Part shown: one piece after another, positions 45,868 to 52,853 of the stretch | Position numbering within the stretch: position 1 is the stretch's first letter | Layout: every line of letters starts with the position of its first letter | Made by a program: the position numbers and the translations under genes | The notes under the pieces: model-generated | Told to the model about the DNA's origin: nothing | Seen by the model: the letters and a program-made list of their open reading frames with translations, nothing else | Database searches by the model: none | From: Bacteroidota bacterium | GTDB lineage: Bacteria; Bacteroidota; Bacteroidia; Chitinophagales; Chitinophagaceae | Assembly: GCA_026391455.1 (NCBI GenBank) | Contig: JAPLEH010000031.1 | Location: forward strand, 121,391 to 185,390 | Direction of reading: 5' to 3' | DNA length: 64,000 nt

Positions 45868-46470
45868 TTAGTTTTTACGTTGCGCATAAATAAATCCGGC
45901 ATCAGTACCTCCACCAGCCAGTGCGATGGCAATATTTACATGTGCAATGGATTCGAGGTGACGAGCCTGTTTAATACCGCCAACCACTAATCCATGAAAG
46001 CCGGCGTCGTTGGCTATGGTAGTCACAATTTCTGCAGCTTCATTATTATCCGAAGCAATAAAGACGGTTAATTTCTGCCCGTTAAATTCCTGCTTTTCTT
46101 TGTTCATTACATCTGCAAAAACGGTATTGAAAGCTTTCACTACGGCTGAATCCGGCAGTAAACGGGCTGTTTGTTCCCCTCCGCTATCATTACCCAAAAG
46201 CAGTGGCGACCAGTCTGCACTATTAATGGGGTTGGTAATATCCACGACAATTTTACCGGTAAGTGCTTCTTTATGGGTGGTAAGTAATGCTGTCATAGCA
46301 GTAAAAGGAACGGCAAAACAAACCACTTCACTGCATGCAATAACGCCGGCCACAGACAACTGATCATGTTCCGGATGATGTGTGCCGTACTTTACGGTAT
46401 AACCGGCCCCTGAAAACAGGTTTCCAAGCGATAAGGCTACTTTTCCTGCACCAACAAAACCAATATTCAT
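45868..46470 (-). CDS. NAD(P)-binding F420/coenzyme-type reductase-like protein
   Basis: The ATG at 46470 gives 200 residues with an N-terminal Rossmann fold (MNIGFVGAGKVALSLGNLFS), VVCFAVPFTAMTALLTTHKE, IVVDITNPINSADWS and AVVKAFNTVFADVM. This matches the NADPH-dependent F420 reductase-like/NADP-oxidoreductase coenzyme family, but no F420-linked genes are nearby, so the cofactor is not certain. It is the first gene of a two-gene unit and divergent from the HxlR gene, whose operator lies in between. Confidence 0.8.
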   Translation of the reverse strand: MNIGFVGAGKVALSLGNLFSGAGYTVKYGTHHPEHDQLSVAGVIACSEVVCFAVPFTAMTALLTTHKEALTGKIVVDITNPINSADWSPLLLGNDSGGEQTARLLPDSAVVKAFNTVFADVMNKEKQEFNGQKLTVFIASDNNEAAEIVTTIANDAGFHGLVVGGIKQARHLESIAHVNIAIALAGGGTDAGFIYAQRKN

Positions 46471-46534
46471 ATTACCTTGTGTATTTTTATAAGTGAGCAG
46501 CAAAATTGCAGTAACATAATCAGATTTTAAAGTA

Positions 46535-46568
46535 GTTACCAAATTGTAGGATGGTTACCAAAAGGTAA
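46535..46568. promoter_or_regulatory. Candidate HxlR operator
   Basis: GTTACCAAA is repeated at 46535-46543 and 46554-46562, 19 bases apart. The second copy forms the palindrome TTACC-AAAA-GGTAA at 46555-46568. The region lies between the divergent reductase-like and HxlR genes, as expected for a regulator that controls its neighbour and itself. Confidence 0.6.
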
Positions 46569-46578
46569 GTATTAAGCT

Positions 46579-46941
46579 ATGCGAAAAGAAAACTCGGTTA
46601 ATTTAAAAAACGAAAGGGCATTGGAATCGGAATGTCCGTTTATTTTTACTTTATCATTGATAGGAAAAAGATGGAAGCCTGCTATACTGTGGAAAATGAC
46701 GCATGGGTATAACCGGTTTGGGGAATTAAAAAAAGAAATTCCGCAGGTAAGTGAAAAAATGCTGAGTCAGCACTTGCGGGAGATGGAAGCCGATGGACTG
46801 ATCGCACGAAAAATATACCCAGAAATGCCACCCAGGGTTGAATACACGCTTACAAAATTGGGTATATCACTCCAGCCTGTCCTCAACCAACTTAACCAAT
46901 GGGGGCAAAAAGCGAAAAAGAAAAGGGTAAGAATGAATTGA
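46579..46941 (+). CDS. HxlR family transcriptional regulator
   Basis: The 120-residue protein is a winged-helix HxlR regulator: ALESECPFIFTLSLIGKRWK, FGELKKEIPQVSEKMLSQHL and EMEADGLIARKIYPEMPPRV. The Cys in ESECPF is in the position of redox-sensing cysteines in several HxlR proteins. It is divergent from the reductase-like/SnoaL pair and probably controls it through the repeats at 46535-46568. The 315 bases after it, up to the Fic gene, hold no convincing gene. Confidence 0.9.
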   Translation: MRKENSVNLKNERALESECPFIFTLSLIGKRWKPAILWKMTHGYNRFGELKKEIPQVSEKMLSQHLREMEADGLIARKIYPEMPPRVEYTLTKLGISLQPVLNQLNQWGQKAKKKRVRMN

Positions 46942-47256
46942 CAGATAAGCAGATGGCATCCCGGAAGACTGGCAGACATTTGATATTACAAAGCTGTTGA
47001 CTTCATTCGTAATCAATACAGCAGTTGTATTATAAATAGCTTGTGTTTTTTTCATTAAGGGAGTGGAATCTTTTTGCCAGTAAGTACTGGCATACGGTAC
47101 GCTAAAAGTGGGAGTACTAAGTTGTTGCTACCTATATAGAGCTGTATTCGATTATTGTATAACAATCAGACTGTCAACAGGACATTCAAATAAGATCAGG
47201 GTCGGCCCACCTGAATTTTCATCCTCACCGTGCAATTCAAACATTGATATTGATAA

Positions 47257-48306
47257 CTAGAAATAGGTGTCAACTGCAAATTGATACTGTGCAATAAAAA
47301 CATCTTTAACCGGGGTGATATTATGCTGCTCATAGAATACCAGCATCGCTTTTTTGTATTCAACGGGATCCACCGTTCTGAACGAAATAGGACAATGGTT
47401 GTTGGCCACTAGTACTGCATTGCTGATGATTCGCGCTGTTCTTTTATTTCCATCCACGAATGCCTGAATATAGGAAAGCAGTACCAGTGCCAGCAGTGCT
47501 TTTTCAAAAACGGACGGTTTGCTATTCACGAGTTCACACATAGCTGAAAGGGCTTCCCGGATCTGGTGTTCGTTATCCAGCGGTCGGTAATTGGTTCCAG
47601 AAATTCCGACTCTTCTTTGCCGGATATTCCTGTCTATCCCTAGATCCTCAATCAATATACTATGAATGTCTTCGATGCCGTGTACACTGAGCGGCGATAC
47701 ATAATCCTTGTTTTTCAGGATGAAATTGATCGCTTCTTTGTGATTCAGTAACATTATTGCATCGGACTGTGGTTTACCCGCTGCAGTTTCTTTTTTTGTG
47801 AGCAACCTTTCTGTTTCCAGAAGCGAATAGGTATTACCTTCTATCTGCGAAGATTTCCAGCTTAGGTCGATCGCTAATCGCTCCATCTCTTTTTTATAGG
47901 TGGTTTCGTCCAGCTTTGAAATATTAGACACAAACCTTGACTGCAGATCATCCAGTTTTTTTTGTTCGGCATTAGTGAAAAGATCGATTTCTGCAAGCAT
48001 TGGTATCAACTCAAAATTGAACTGCTCTTTTATGTCACGTTCGTCTATTTCCTTTTTGAAATAAGCCTCCATATCAAACGGGGCCAGCAGGTTACTGGTA
48101 GGACTAACCCTGTATCGGGTGGCTTTGCCATTGCCTTCGGAAAAGATCAGGTTTTCCTGTTCCAGTTTAGTCAATAATCTTTTGACAGTGGCATAGCTGA
48201 CCTCGTTATGCAGATATTCATGAACAGCTCTGGATGAGCTACCTGGATTCTTTGTCAGATAGCTTAAAATTCTATCAAGAAAACTATTTTTCAATTTGAA
48301 GCTCAA
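47257..48306 (-). CDS. Fic family protein with winged helix and altered catalytic motif
   Basis: The 349-residue protein has an N-terminal winged helix (residues about 1-70: LSYLTKNPGSSSRAVHEYLH, SYATVKRLLTKLEQEN) and a Fic domain. The inhibitory helix motif SSQIEGN is at 152-158. The active-site loop reads IQAFVDGNKRTAR (280-292), where the Fic consensus HxFxDGNxRxxR has His; here it is Gln281, encoded by CAG. Fic proteins usually transfer AMP to Tyr, Ser or Thr; without the His, activity is doubtful or altered. The start is TTG at 48306; no ATG is in frame before residue 79. Confidence 0.85.
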   Translation of the reverse strand: MSFKLKNSFLDRILSYLTKNPGSSSRAVHEYLHNEVSYATVKRLLTKLEQENLIFSEGNGKATRYRVSPTSNLLAPFDMEAYFKKEIDERDIKEQFNFELIPMLAEIDLFTNAEQKKLDDLQSRFVSNISKLDETTYKKEMERLAIDLSWKSSQIEGNTYSLLETERLLTKKETAAGKPQSDAIMLLNHKEAINFILKNKDYVSPLSVHGIEDIHSILIEDLGIDRNIRQRRVGISGTNYRPLDNEHQIREALSAMCELVNSKPSVFEKALLALVLLSYIQAFVDGNKRTARIISNAVLVANNHCPISFRTVDPVEYKKAMLVFYEQHNITPVKDVFIAQYQFAVDTYF

Positions 48307-48449
48307 TTTAATAAAGAATACAGCTTAAATATACTAAATTTTGAGCTTAAAGTCTAAAAAAATGAGCTGTATTTCTATATAGGTAGATATCATTCAGGGT
48401 TTAGCTCAATTTAGAAGAATATTGAGCTAAAAGCCAGATTATTTGAGCT
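48301..48449. promoter_or_regulatory. Dense TTGAGCT operator region of the Fic gene
   Basis: Seven copies of AGCTYAA or its complement occur in about 150 bases: around 48301, 48322, 48341, 48363, 48401, 48421 and 48443. Two of them form a perfect 11-bp inverted repeat (TTTAGCTCAAT at 48400-48410, ATTGAGCTAAA at 48421-48431). A -7-like TATATTTA lies at 48333-48326 on the minus strand, flanked by copies, and the gene's TTG start is itself inside a TTGAGC copy. The protein's winged helix is the natural candidate to bind here. Confidence 0.6.
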
Positions 48450-48536
48450 GATTGAAACTTATGACGACCATCTTGACCTATTGTTACCGGTATTATCCAA
48501 CCTTTTGTTAAGCGAGTCGCTAATCTAAGCATAGCC

Positions 48537-48703
48537 AAAAAGCCCTTCCCGAAGGAAAGGCTTTCAAATGTAATTGCTGTAAGGGGAGGGGTCTACTCCG
48601 CCGCGGCGGATAGTTAGCTAAATGGCATAGCAAAGGTTATTTGTCAACCCATTACCATAATGTTATTGAATGATTTCCATTCCTGGACAAGGGGTTCGCT
48701 GCC
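48537..48703 (-). ncRNA. RNA-like tandem unit R1
   Basis: On the minus strand this unit has a GGCAGCGAACC start, a conserved GTAATGGGTTGAC, a variable hairpin region, GCCATTTAGCTAACTATCC, a TCCGCCGCGGCGGA hairpin, a C-rich run and a terminator-like hairpin (AAAGCCTTTCC/GGAAGGGCTTT) with T-run. It is the most diverged of four units: the variable hairpin sequence (ACAAATAACCTTTGCTATG) differs wholly from the others. No open reading frame is shared by all four units. Confidence 0.55.
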
Positions 48704-48719
48704 GTTGGTATATGATAAC

Positions 48720-48887
48720 AAAAAAGCCTCTCCCGAAGGAAAGGCTTTCAAATGTAATTGCTGTAGGGGGAGGGGTCTACTCCGCCGCGGCGGATAGTTA
48801 GCTAAATGGCACTACTAGCAGTAGTGGTCAACCCATTACCATTCGTTTATCCTATGATCTCCACCCCCGGGACAAGAGGGTCGCTGC
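48720..48887 (-). ncRNA. RNA-like tandem unit R2
   Basis: The unit is nearly identical to R3. The order on the minus strand is: a GGGGGTGGAG segment that can pair with a later CCCCTCCCCC run, GTAATGGGTTGAC, a perfect hairpin CACTACT-GCT-AGTAGTG, GCCATTTAGCTAACTA, the TCCGCCGCGGCGGA hairpin, and a terminator-like stem ending in TTTTTT. The terminator stem keeps pairing relative to R1 by a G-U change, favouring RNA structure. Confidence 0.6.
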
Positions 48888-48905
48888 CGTTTGGTATAAG
48901 GCAAC

Positions 48906-49073
48906 AAAAAAGCCTCTCCGGAAGGAAAGGCTTTCAAATGTAGTAGCTGTAGGGGGAGGGGTCTACTCCGCCGCGGCGGATAGTTAGCTAAATGGCACTA
49001 CTAGCAGTAGTGGTCAACCCATTACCATTCGTTTATCCTATGATCTCCACCCCGAGACAAACGGGTCGCTGCT
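48906..49073 (-). ncRNA. RNA-like tandem unit R3
   Basis: Same layout as R2, including the CACTACT-GCT-AGTAGTG hairpin and the TCCGCCGCGGCGGA hairpin. The terminator loop reads TTCC rather than TTCG. Only about 14 bases separate its 5' end from the terminator-like hairpin of R4, too short for its own promoter, so it would be made by read-through or processing. Confidence 0.6.
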
Positions 49074-49086
49074 GTTGTTATAAGGC

Positions 49087-49247
49087 AAAAAAAAGCCTCC
49101 CTGTTTCCAGGAAGGCTTTAAATGTAATTGCTGTAGGGGGAGGGGTCGAACCTCCACGGAGTAGTTAGCTAAATGGCACTGCTAGCATTAGTGGTCAACC
49201 CATTACCATTCGTTTATCCTATGATCTCCACCCCCGAGACAAGAGGG
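49087..49247 (-). ncRNA. RNA-like tandem unit R4, nearest to the promoter
   Basis: The unit shares the scaffold, but the second hairpin is shortened to ACTCC-GT-GGAGG, followed by a GTTCGA that looks like a tRNA T-loop. The terminator stem is a different sequence (GCCTTCCTG/CAGGGAGGC) of the same shape with an eight-T run. A promoter match lies about 80 bases upstream. Confidence 0.6.
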
Positions 49248-49324
49248 CATGTCTGCCATGCTTTCGCAATTTCATCACCCCACAGTATTATCAAAGAAGC
49301 TGGTTATTCACCGTTTTGACAATA

Positions 49325-49356
49325 CAAATATAGGTTCATTAGTCAATTCGTTCCAA
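49325..49356 (-). promoter_or_regulatory. Promoter of the tandem RNA array
   Basis: On the minus strand TTG (49356-49354) is followed after 21 bases by TATATTTG (49332-49325), an exact TAnnTTTG box. Transcription would start near 49318 and run through R4 to R1. Confidence 0.6.
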
Positions 49357-49373
49357 TTTTTTCAATAAATATT

Positions 49374-49403
49374 TTGAAAGTATAGAAATTATTCAAATAT
49401 TTG
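49374..49403 (+). promoter_or_regulatory. Promoter of the Lrp-type regulator
   Basis: TTG (49374-49376), 19 bases, AATATTTG (49396-49403), one base from consensus; 38 bases before the ATG. Confidence 0.5.
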
Positions 49404-49441
49404 CTATAATTTATAAAAAAAATCTAAAACACTATTCCAAA

Positions 49442-49906
49442 ATGGCCGCCAAATTGAATCTTGACAAACTCGACCTCCAGATCATTCATCATATGATGGA
49501 GAACGCGGAAATGTCGTATGCCGATCTGGGCAAAATACTATTTGTTTCCGGAGGCACCATACATGTGCGGATCAAAAAAATGCAGGAGGCCGGCATTGTA
49601 AAAGGTACCCGCCTGAAGGCCGATCTGAAACAACTGGGCTATGATGTGATTGCATTTATCGGCATCTACCTGAAAGAAAGCTCCCTCTATGATGCAGTTG
49701 CCAAAGACCTGCAGAAAATTCCCGAGATCGTTCGGCTCAATTATACCACGGGCAACTACAGCATGTTTGCTGAAATCGCGTGCAAAGACATTACACAACT
49801 TCGTTTTGTGCTGCACGACCAGTTGCAAAAAATAAAAGGCATTGAACGGACTGAAACATTTATCTCGCTTGAAGAAAGCTTTAGCCGGAATGTGAAAGTG
49901 ATGTGA
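49442..49906 (+). CDS. Lrp/AsnC family transcriptional regulator
   Basis: The 154-residue protein has an N-terminal helix-turn-helix (LDKLDLQIIHHMMENAEMSY, SGGTIHVRIKKMQEAGIVKG) and a C-terminal RAM/AsnC effector domain (AFIGIYLKESSLYDAVAKDL, VLHDQLQKIKGIERTETF). It probably senses an amino acid or similar small molecule and forms oligomers. It diverges from the tandem RNA-like array, with both promoters in the 85 bases between them, so it could also control that array. Confidence 0.92.
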   Translation: MAAKLNLDKLDLQIIHHMMENAEMSYADLGKILFVSGGTIHVRIKKMQEAGIVKGTRLKADLKQLGYDVIAFIGIYLKESSLYDAVAKDLQKIPEIVRLNYTTGNYSMFAEIACKDITQLRFVLHDQLQKIKGIERTETFISLEESFSRNVKVM

Positions 49907-49920
49907 GTGGTAAGTCCCGA

Positions 49921-49970
49921 AGACCGAAAGTCCGTGAGTCGGAAAGGAGCTAACTTACGGTCTTTCCGAC
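49921..49970 (+). terminator. Inverted repeat after the Lrp gene
   Basis: GTCGGAAAG (49938-49946) pairs with CTTTCCGAC (49962-49970), with an outer AGACCG/CGGTCT pair at 49921-49926 and 49958-49963 as an alternative. It lies between convergent genes; the U-tract is weak. Confidence 0.4.
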
Positions 49971-49985
49971 TATCCGTCTTCTTCC

Positions 49986-51071
49986 TTACAACTTCCCCCT
50001 CACATTCAGCGCATCGCGCAAACCATTACCCAATAAATTAAAGGCAAGCACCAGCAGCATAATCGCAAAGCCCGGGGCCAGTGCCAGCATGGGATTTTGC
50101 GTAATGATGAAATTATAATTCTCCTTGATCATCAAGCCCCAACTGGGCATGGGAGGTTGTACACCCACACCCAGAAAACTGAGCCCCGCTTCTATTACAA
50201 TGGCCGATGCAAAATTACTGGCAGCAATTACCATTACCGGTCCCATGATATTAGGCCATATATGCCGGATGATGGTACGTACTCCGGAATAGCCCAATGC
50301 ACGCGTGGCTTCTACATATTCTTTTTCCCGCTCGGCCAGTACCTGACCGCGTACGAGTCTCGCCACATTCACCCACATGGTAAGTCCCACTGCAATGAAC
50401 ACCTGCCAGAATCCTTTACCCAATGCCAGCGTAATGGCAAATACCAGCAGCAAGGTAGGTATGCTCCAGATCACATTGATGAACCACATGATTACTTCAT
50501 CGGTGCGACCCCGGTAGTAACCGGCCAGCGAACCCAGCACCAACCCTATACTCAGTGAAATAATAACGGTGATGAGCCCCACACTCAGGCTCACCCGTGT
50601 GCCTACAATAATGCGGCTGAGAATATCTCTACCATATTTATCGGTGCCGAGCCGGTAGCTGAGTTGTACCACCGGGTTTGGGGCAAGCTGGTTGCGGTGC
50701 CAGGCTTGTCTTTCGGATAGATCCTCGTCCATGTATTTCTGCGCAATGATACTGTCGCCTTCGTTGGTATAGCTGTTCACTGGTACATAATAATACTTGT
50801 CTTCTTTGCCACTTACCAATTGCTGAATAAAACCCGTATGGGGAACGTTTTTTTCTTTTTTTACTTTAATAAACTGTCGCGTATAGCCGGGTTTTTCTCC
50901 GCCTGTTTCGAGAATGATACGGTTGGCGTACGGCGAAGAATCGGGGGCCAGAAAGTAAGCAAATACAGATACCAATACTGCCAGCGCAATAACGATAAGG
51001 CCGAATACGGCCCCTTTGTTTTTTTTCAGTCTTCGCCAGGCGGCTGCCTGGAAGGATGAATTGCCTGACAT
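49986..51071 (-). CDS. ABC transporter permease (DppC/OppC type)
   Basis: The 361-residue protein has an N-terminal membrane helix, a polar insertion of about 100 residues (SSPYANRIILETGGEKPGYT, through LAPNPVVQLSYRLG), and a five-helix BPD_transp_1 core. The core has GTDKYGRDILSRIIVGTRVS, a motif of oligopeptide/nickel permeases, and the EAA-like loop EYVEATRALGYSGVRTIIRH. It probably pairs with a DppB-type subunit and ATPases encoded elsewhere, as none is in the window. Confidence 0.92.
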   Translation of the reverse strand: MSGNSSFQAAAWRRLKKNKGAVFGLIVIALAVLVSVFAYFLAPDSSPYANRIILETGGEKPGYTRQFIKVKKEKNVPHTGFIQQLVSGKEDKYYYVPVNSYTNEGDSIIAQKYMDEDLSERQAWHRNQLAPNPVVQLSYRLGTDKYGRDILSRIIVGTRVSLSVGLITVIISLSIGLVLGSLAGYYRGRTDEVIMWFINVIWSIPTLLLVFAITLALGKGFWQVFIAVGLTMWVNVARLVRGQVLAEREKEYVEATRALGYSGVRTIIRHIWPNIMGPVMVIAASNFASAIVIEAGLSFLGVGVQPPMPSWGLMIKENYNFIITQNPMLALAPGFAIMLLVLAFNLLGNGLRDALNVRGKL

Positions 51072-51145
51072 GATAAGAAGAGAGAATAGATTCGTACAAA
51101 TATATCCTTATCTGATCAATACGGTATGTGGGGCCCGGGGCCTGG

Positions 51146-52264
51146 CTATTTTACTTTTCGGCCTTTCCATTCATAAGCCCCCAATTGCCCCAGCAATCCC
51201 GATATGATGGTATATATAATATGTAGTGGTTGAAAAAAGAAAAAATAGCGCAGTAATGCAGTATGGTTAAAAAAGAAAGCCACCTTGGTTACAAAGGGAA
51301 GCTCGACCAATGTTTTACCCAACAGAAAGCCGGCGGGATACAGCCAGTACACACCACCCTGAATGGCAGCCCAAATCAGTAAAGCCGGAAAGCAGCAATT
51401 GAACAGATATACCAATGCCAGCACAGCGGTAATCCGCTTATCATTGTACTGGCCAGCCTTACTGGCCCAGCGAATGCGTTGGTTAAAAAAACTTTTCCAT
51501 GTAAGCATGGGCTGTGTAGTTACAATGGCCTCGTGTGCGGATAGATAATGCACGCGATCCGGGTACCGGCTGGCGATTTTGTGCATCAGCAGCATATCAT
51601 CGCCGGAGGCAATATGGTCGATGCCTTCGAAGCCGCCCACTTCATCGAATACGCTTCGTTCATAGGCCAGGTTAGCCCCATTGCACATGGAGAGATGGCG
51701 ATAATGTACGGCCGCGCCGGTAATGCCCTGCAGCACGAGAAAATCCATTGCCTGGAATATTTGCAGTGCAGATCCATTGTGCGAATAGGTAACGGGGGCT
51801 GCAATGAAAGCAGATTTATGGCTGGTATAAAATGCAGCGATAGTAGCCAGCCATTGCGGTGAGGGCAGGCAATCGGCATCGGTGGTTACGATCAGTGTGC
51901 CGGTGGATGCGGCAATGCCGGTGGCCAGTGCTTTCTTTTTATAGGAATTGATAGCGTCTTCTTTGAGCGACAGCAACCGGGCAAAGGAATAAGTATTTAC
52001 GATGGCAGCGGTATTATCCGTAGAATGATCATCCACTACGATTACTTCCAGCAGGGAGGCGGGATAGGTTTGCAGGCGGATGGCATCCAGCAGGGCGCCG
52101 ATATTTTTTTCTTCGTTGCGGGCGGGAATGATCAGGCTGATGGATACGGCTGCCGGAGATGCCGATGCGGTAAAAGGGGGAATGGCACGCCAGCCCCGGT
52201 AATAATACCCGAGCAGCAAACTGTATAAGATGAACAATACTGCGGTAAATAGGAGCAGTGCCAT
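51146..52264 (-). CDS. Membrane-linked family 2 glycosyltransferase
   Basis: The ATG at 52264 gives 372 residues. It has one N-terminal helix, a GT-A domain (ISLIIPARNEEKNIGALLDA, VIVVDDHSTDNTA, the DxD-type TTDADC), the QRIRWASK motif found in processive-type GT2 enzymes, and two or three C-terminal membrane helices. It likely makes a polysaccharide or glycolipid at the inner membrane. The TTG at 52273 is a poorer start. No partner gene is adjacent. Confidence 0.88.
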   Translation of the reverse strand: MALLLFTAVLFILYSLLLGYYYRGWRAIPPFTASASPAAVSISLIIPARNEEKNIGALLDAIRLQTYPASLLEVIVVDDHSTDNTAAIVNTYSFARLLSLKEDAINSYKKKALATGIAASTGTLIVTTDADCLPSPQWLATIAAFYTSHKSAFIAAPVTYSHNGSALQIFQAMDFLVLQGITGAAVHYRHLSMCNGANLAYERSVFDEVGGFEGIDHIASGDDMLLMHKIASRYPDRVHYLSAHEAIVTTQPMLTWKSFFNQRIRWASKAGQYNDKRITAVLALVYLFNCCFPALLIWAAIQGGVYWLYPAGFLLGKTLVELPFVTKVAFFFNHTALLRYFFFFQPLHIIYTIISGLLGQLGAYEWKGRKVK

Positions 52265-52581
52265 GGTGCTCAAAAATACAGGAATAATAGGCAGGGTGAG
52301 TAAACCAGGTGATCATCGAAACGAAGAAGTGCCAGATCTACGGCTGTATGGTGCAGTCCGTAAAATAAACCGAAGCGAAATACATTTCTAAGTAATAATA
52401 AAAAAAATTTTTAGAATATTTTTTCTAGTTATAATAACTTAAAATCAAGTTTAAAAATCTAATTCATCCCTTATTAAACGCTTTCCTGTTCGTACCTACA
52501 ATCGCGGTGTTGGTGAAGTAGTTTTTATATTTGTTGCTATCATATATATTTTTGAATATATCATTAACAAAAAAAATATTT
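52265..52581 (+). other. AT-rich leader region of the RiPP locus
   Basis: This stretch is markedly AT-rich and has no gene. It holds an exact TAnnTTTG box, TATATTTG, at 52526-52533, though a TTG at the right distance is lacking (the nearest, 52510-52512, is only 13 bases away). Transcription from about 52540 would give a 40-base leader before the precursor ATG. Confidence 0.4.
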
Positions 52582-52767
52582 ATGAAAGCGCAGAATGAAA
52601 AAGTACAAAAAACCGTTAAGTTAAAATTGAATAAAAAAACGGTATTTCGACTTGGTAAAAAACAAATCGGGGCCGAACAAGCTGGGATTTTTTTTCAGAC
52701 ATGGGATGATATAATTACTGGTTGTACCAGCAGAATGACAAATGATGGTGTAAGAGGCCCAAGATAA
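52582..52767 (+). CDS. Lanthipeptide-type (class I) precursor peptide
   Basis: The ATG at 52582 gives 61 residues. Residues 1-30 form a basic leader with KLKLNKKTVFRL (13-24), close to the KLxLxKxTVxxL pattern of Bacteroidota class I lanthipeptide leaders. The C-terminal half, GIFFQTWDDI and then ITGCTSRMTNDGVRGPR, has one Cys (48), Thr at 40, 46, 49 and 53, and Ser50, so one thioether ring could form if a Ser or Thr were dehydrated. A strong hairpin follows at once. A LanC gene lies 3.3 kb downstream. Confidence 0.65.
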   Translation: MKAQNEKVQKTVKLKLNKKTVFRLGKKQIGAEQAGIFFQTWDDIITGCTSRMTNDGVRGPR

Positions 52768-52802
52768 AACCCATTCTTCATTAAGTATGGTTGAAGTTAT
52801 CC

Positions 52803-52835
52803 ATGTGTTGCTATTAATAAGTAATAGCAACACAT
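52803..52835 (+). terminator. Hairpin between precursor and S41 protease genes
   Basis: ATGTGTTGCTATTA (52803-52816) pairs perfectly with TAATAGCAACACAT (52822-52835) across a 5-base loop, followed by TATTATAATA. It may terminate part of the transcripts so the precursor is made in excess, or stabilise the precursor RNA. Confidence 0.65.
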
Positions 52836-52853
52836 TATTATAATACAAAAATA

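Noticed and set aside
46867..47055. 62-codon frame on the minus strand
   Set aside because: It overlaps the end of the HxlR gene, has no known features and lies in non-coding-like sequence.
49087..49247. tRNA-like T-arm (GGAGG-TTCGACC-CCTCC) in unit R4
   Set aside because: No matching acceptor strand or D- and anticodon arms lie at the right distances, and the other three units lack the T-loop sequence.
48537..49247. CRISPR array or small protein genes in the tandem units
   Set aside because: Units are about 183 bases with no short repeat-spacer pattern. A short frame ending in VEIIG occurs in R2-R4 but shifts in R1 and has no shared start.
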